Origin: CAYFHQ01 sp964342805
Lineage (GTDB): Bacteria; Bacillota; Clostridia; Peptostreptococcales; Acidaminobacteraceae
NCBI GenBank assembly: GCA_964342805.1
Contig: CAYFHQ010000162.1
Coordinates: forward strand, 1 to 5,630
Direction: 5' to 3'
Length of the DNA stretch: 5,630 nucleotides
Shown here: positions 5,511-5,630 of the stretch, one piece after another
Position numbering within the stretch: position 1 is the stretch's first letter
How the letters are laid out: each line of letters starts with the position of its first letter
The notes under the pieces: model-generated
What the model saw: the letters and a program-made list of their open reading frames with translations, nothing else
Told to the model about the DNA's origin: nothing
Database searches by the model: none
Translations under genes and position numbers: made by a program

Positions 5511-5630
5511 GGCAGGGCCTTATCGTGGCAGAATGGTGAATGGGTCCCAGAGGGCAAAGGGGGTTGGGGATTAGAAATTGATGTGTCTGAGCGGAGCGAG
5601 TTTATCAATTTCCCCCAGGGCCCTTTGAAC
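5511..5630 (+). repeat. Palindromic element, copy 2, inverted and cut by the window edge
   Basis: This is the second copy of the element, divergent from copy 1. Its ten-base stem GAAATTGATG (5574-5583) pairs with 5603-5612 with one G-U, around the loop TGTCTGAGCGGAGCGAGTT (5584-5602 together with base 5583 or 5603 at the edges). GGGG at 5566-5569 can pair with CCCC at 5613-5616, and CAAAGGG (5555-5561) with CCCTTTG (5621-5627). Four stem pairs differ from copy 1 on both sides, so pairing is kept although sequence is not. GGCAGGGC at 5511-5518 and TATCGT at 5521-5526 are also shared. The element continues past the window, so its 3' boundary is unknown. Confidence 0.7.

Larger units (their letters stand above)
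4950..5630. other. Gene-free, repeat-rich intergenic region
   Basis: No open frame in these roughly 680 bases has a start with a ribosome binding site, a recognisable protein motif or a conserved-looking composition. The space is instead occupied by a tandem pair of 65-67 bp units, two divergent copies of a hairpin-bearing element, and about 150 bases between the copies that show only short hairpins. The region runs off the right edge, so the next gene is not seen. Confidence 0.7.

Noticed and set aside
5351..5608. Minus-strand open frame of 85 codons in the right-hand repeat region
   Set aside because: Its start is a TTG inside the hairpin of copy 2, without a ribosome binding site, and its first residues are just a translation of the conserved loop core. 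No protein motif is recognisable, so it is better explained by the repeat.

Overview
The window looks like a chromosomal segment of a Gram-positive bacterium of moderate GC content, most likely a member of the Clostridia or a related Firmicute. The evidence is strong AGGAGG-type ribosome binding sites, sigma-A-like promoters with AT-rich -10 boxes, intrinsic terminators, and a gene set (threonylcarbamoyl-AMP synthase, rpiB, upp, tagO, mnaA) that sits near the atp operon in many Firmicutes. The genus cannot be named from sequence alone.

All five complete genes lie on the minus strand, so they read from right to left. First comes a two-domain threonylcarbamoyl-AMP synthase of the Sua5/YwlC type (3823-4887), with its own promoter at 4920-4947. 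Then come rpiB (3284-3733), with a promoter at 3779-3806, and upp (2636-3265), 18 bases behind rpiB. A strong intrinsic terminator at 2576-2626 closes this unit. A new promoter at 2462-2490 then drives a tagO/wecA-type polyprenyl-phosphate sugar-1-phosphate transferase (1357-2424). This is followed by a short hairpin and mnaA/wecB, the UDP-GlcNAc 2-epimerase (146-1255).

The first transcription unit joins tRNA modification (t6A), pentose phosphate interconversion and pyrimidine salvage; these are housekeeping genes linked by conserved position rather than by one pathway. The second unit is functionally coherent. TagO starts the undecaprenyl-linked glycan, and MnaA makes the UDP-ManNAc used for the next sugar of wall teichoic acid linkage units or related cell-wall polysaccharides.

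The left edge (1-145) holds either the last 25 codons of a plus-strand gene or the 3' end of a structured RNA. It contains a long hairpin with symmetrical G-A internal loops, followed by an intrinsic terminator that faces the end of mnaA.

The right edge (about 4960-5630) has no convincing gene but is full of repeats. There are two imperfect tandem copies of a 65-67 bp unit, then two divergent copies of an element of at least 102 bp that align without gaps. Each copy carries a long hairpin with the same loop core (GAGC-NN-AGCGAGTT). The hairpin stems differ in sequence but keep their pairing through compensatory changes. This repeated, structure-conserved element is the most interesting thing in the window. 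It may be a small mobile or REP-like palindromic element or a structured RNA; I cannot assign it to a named family.
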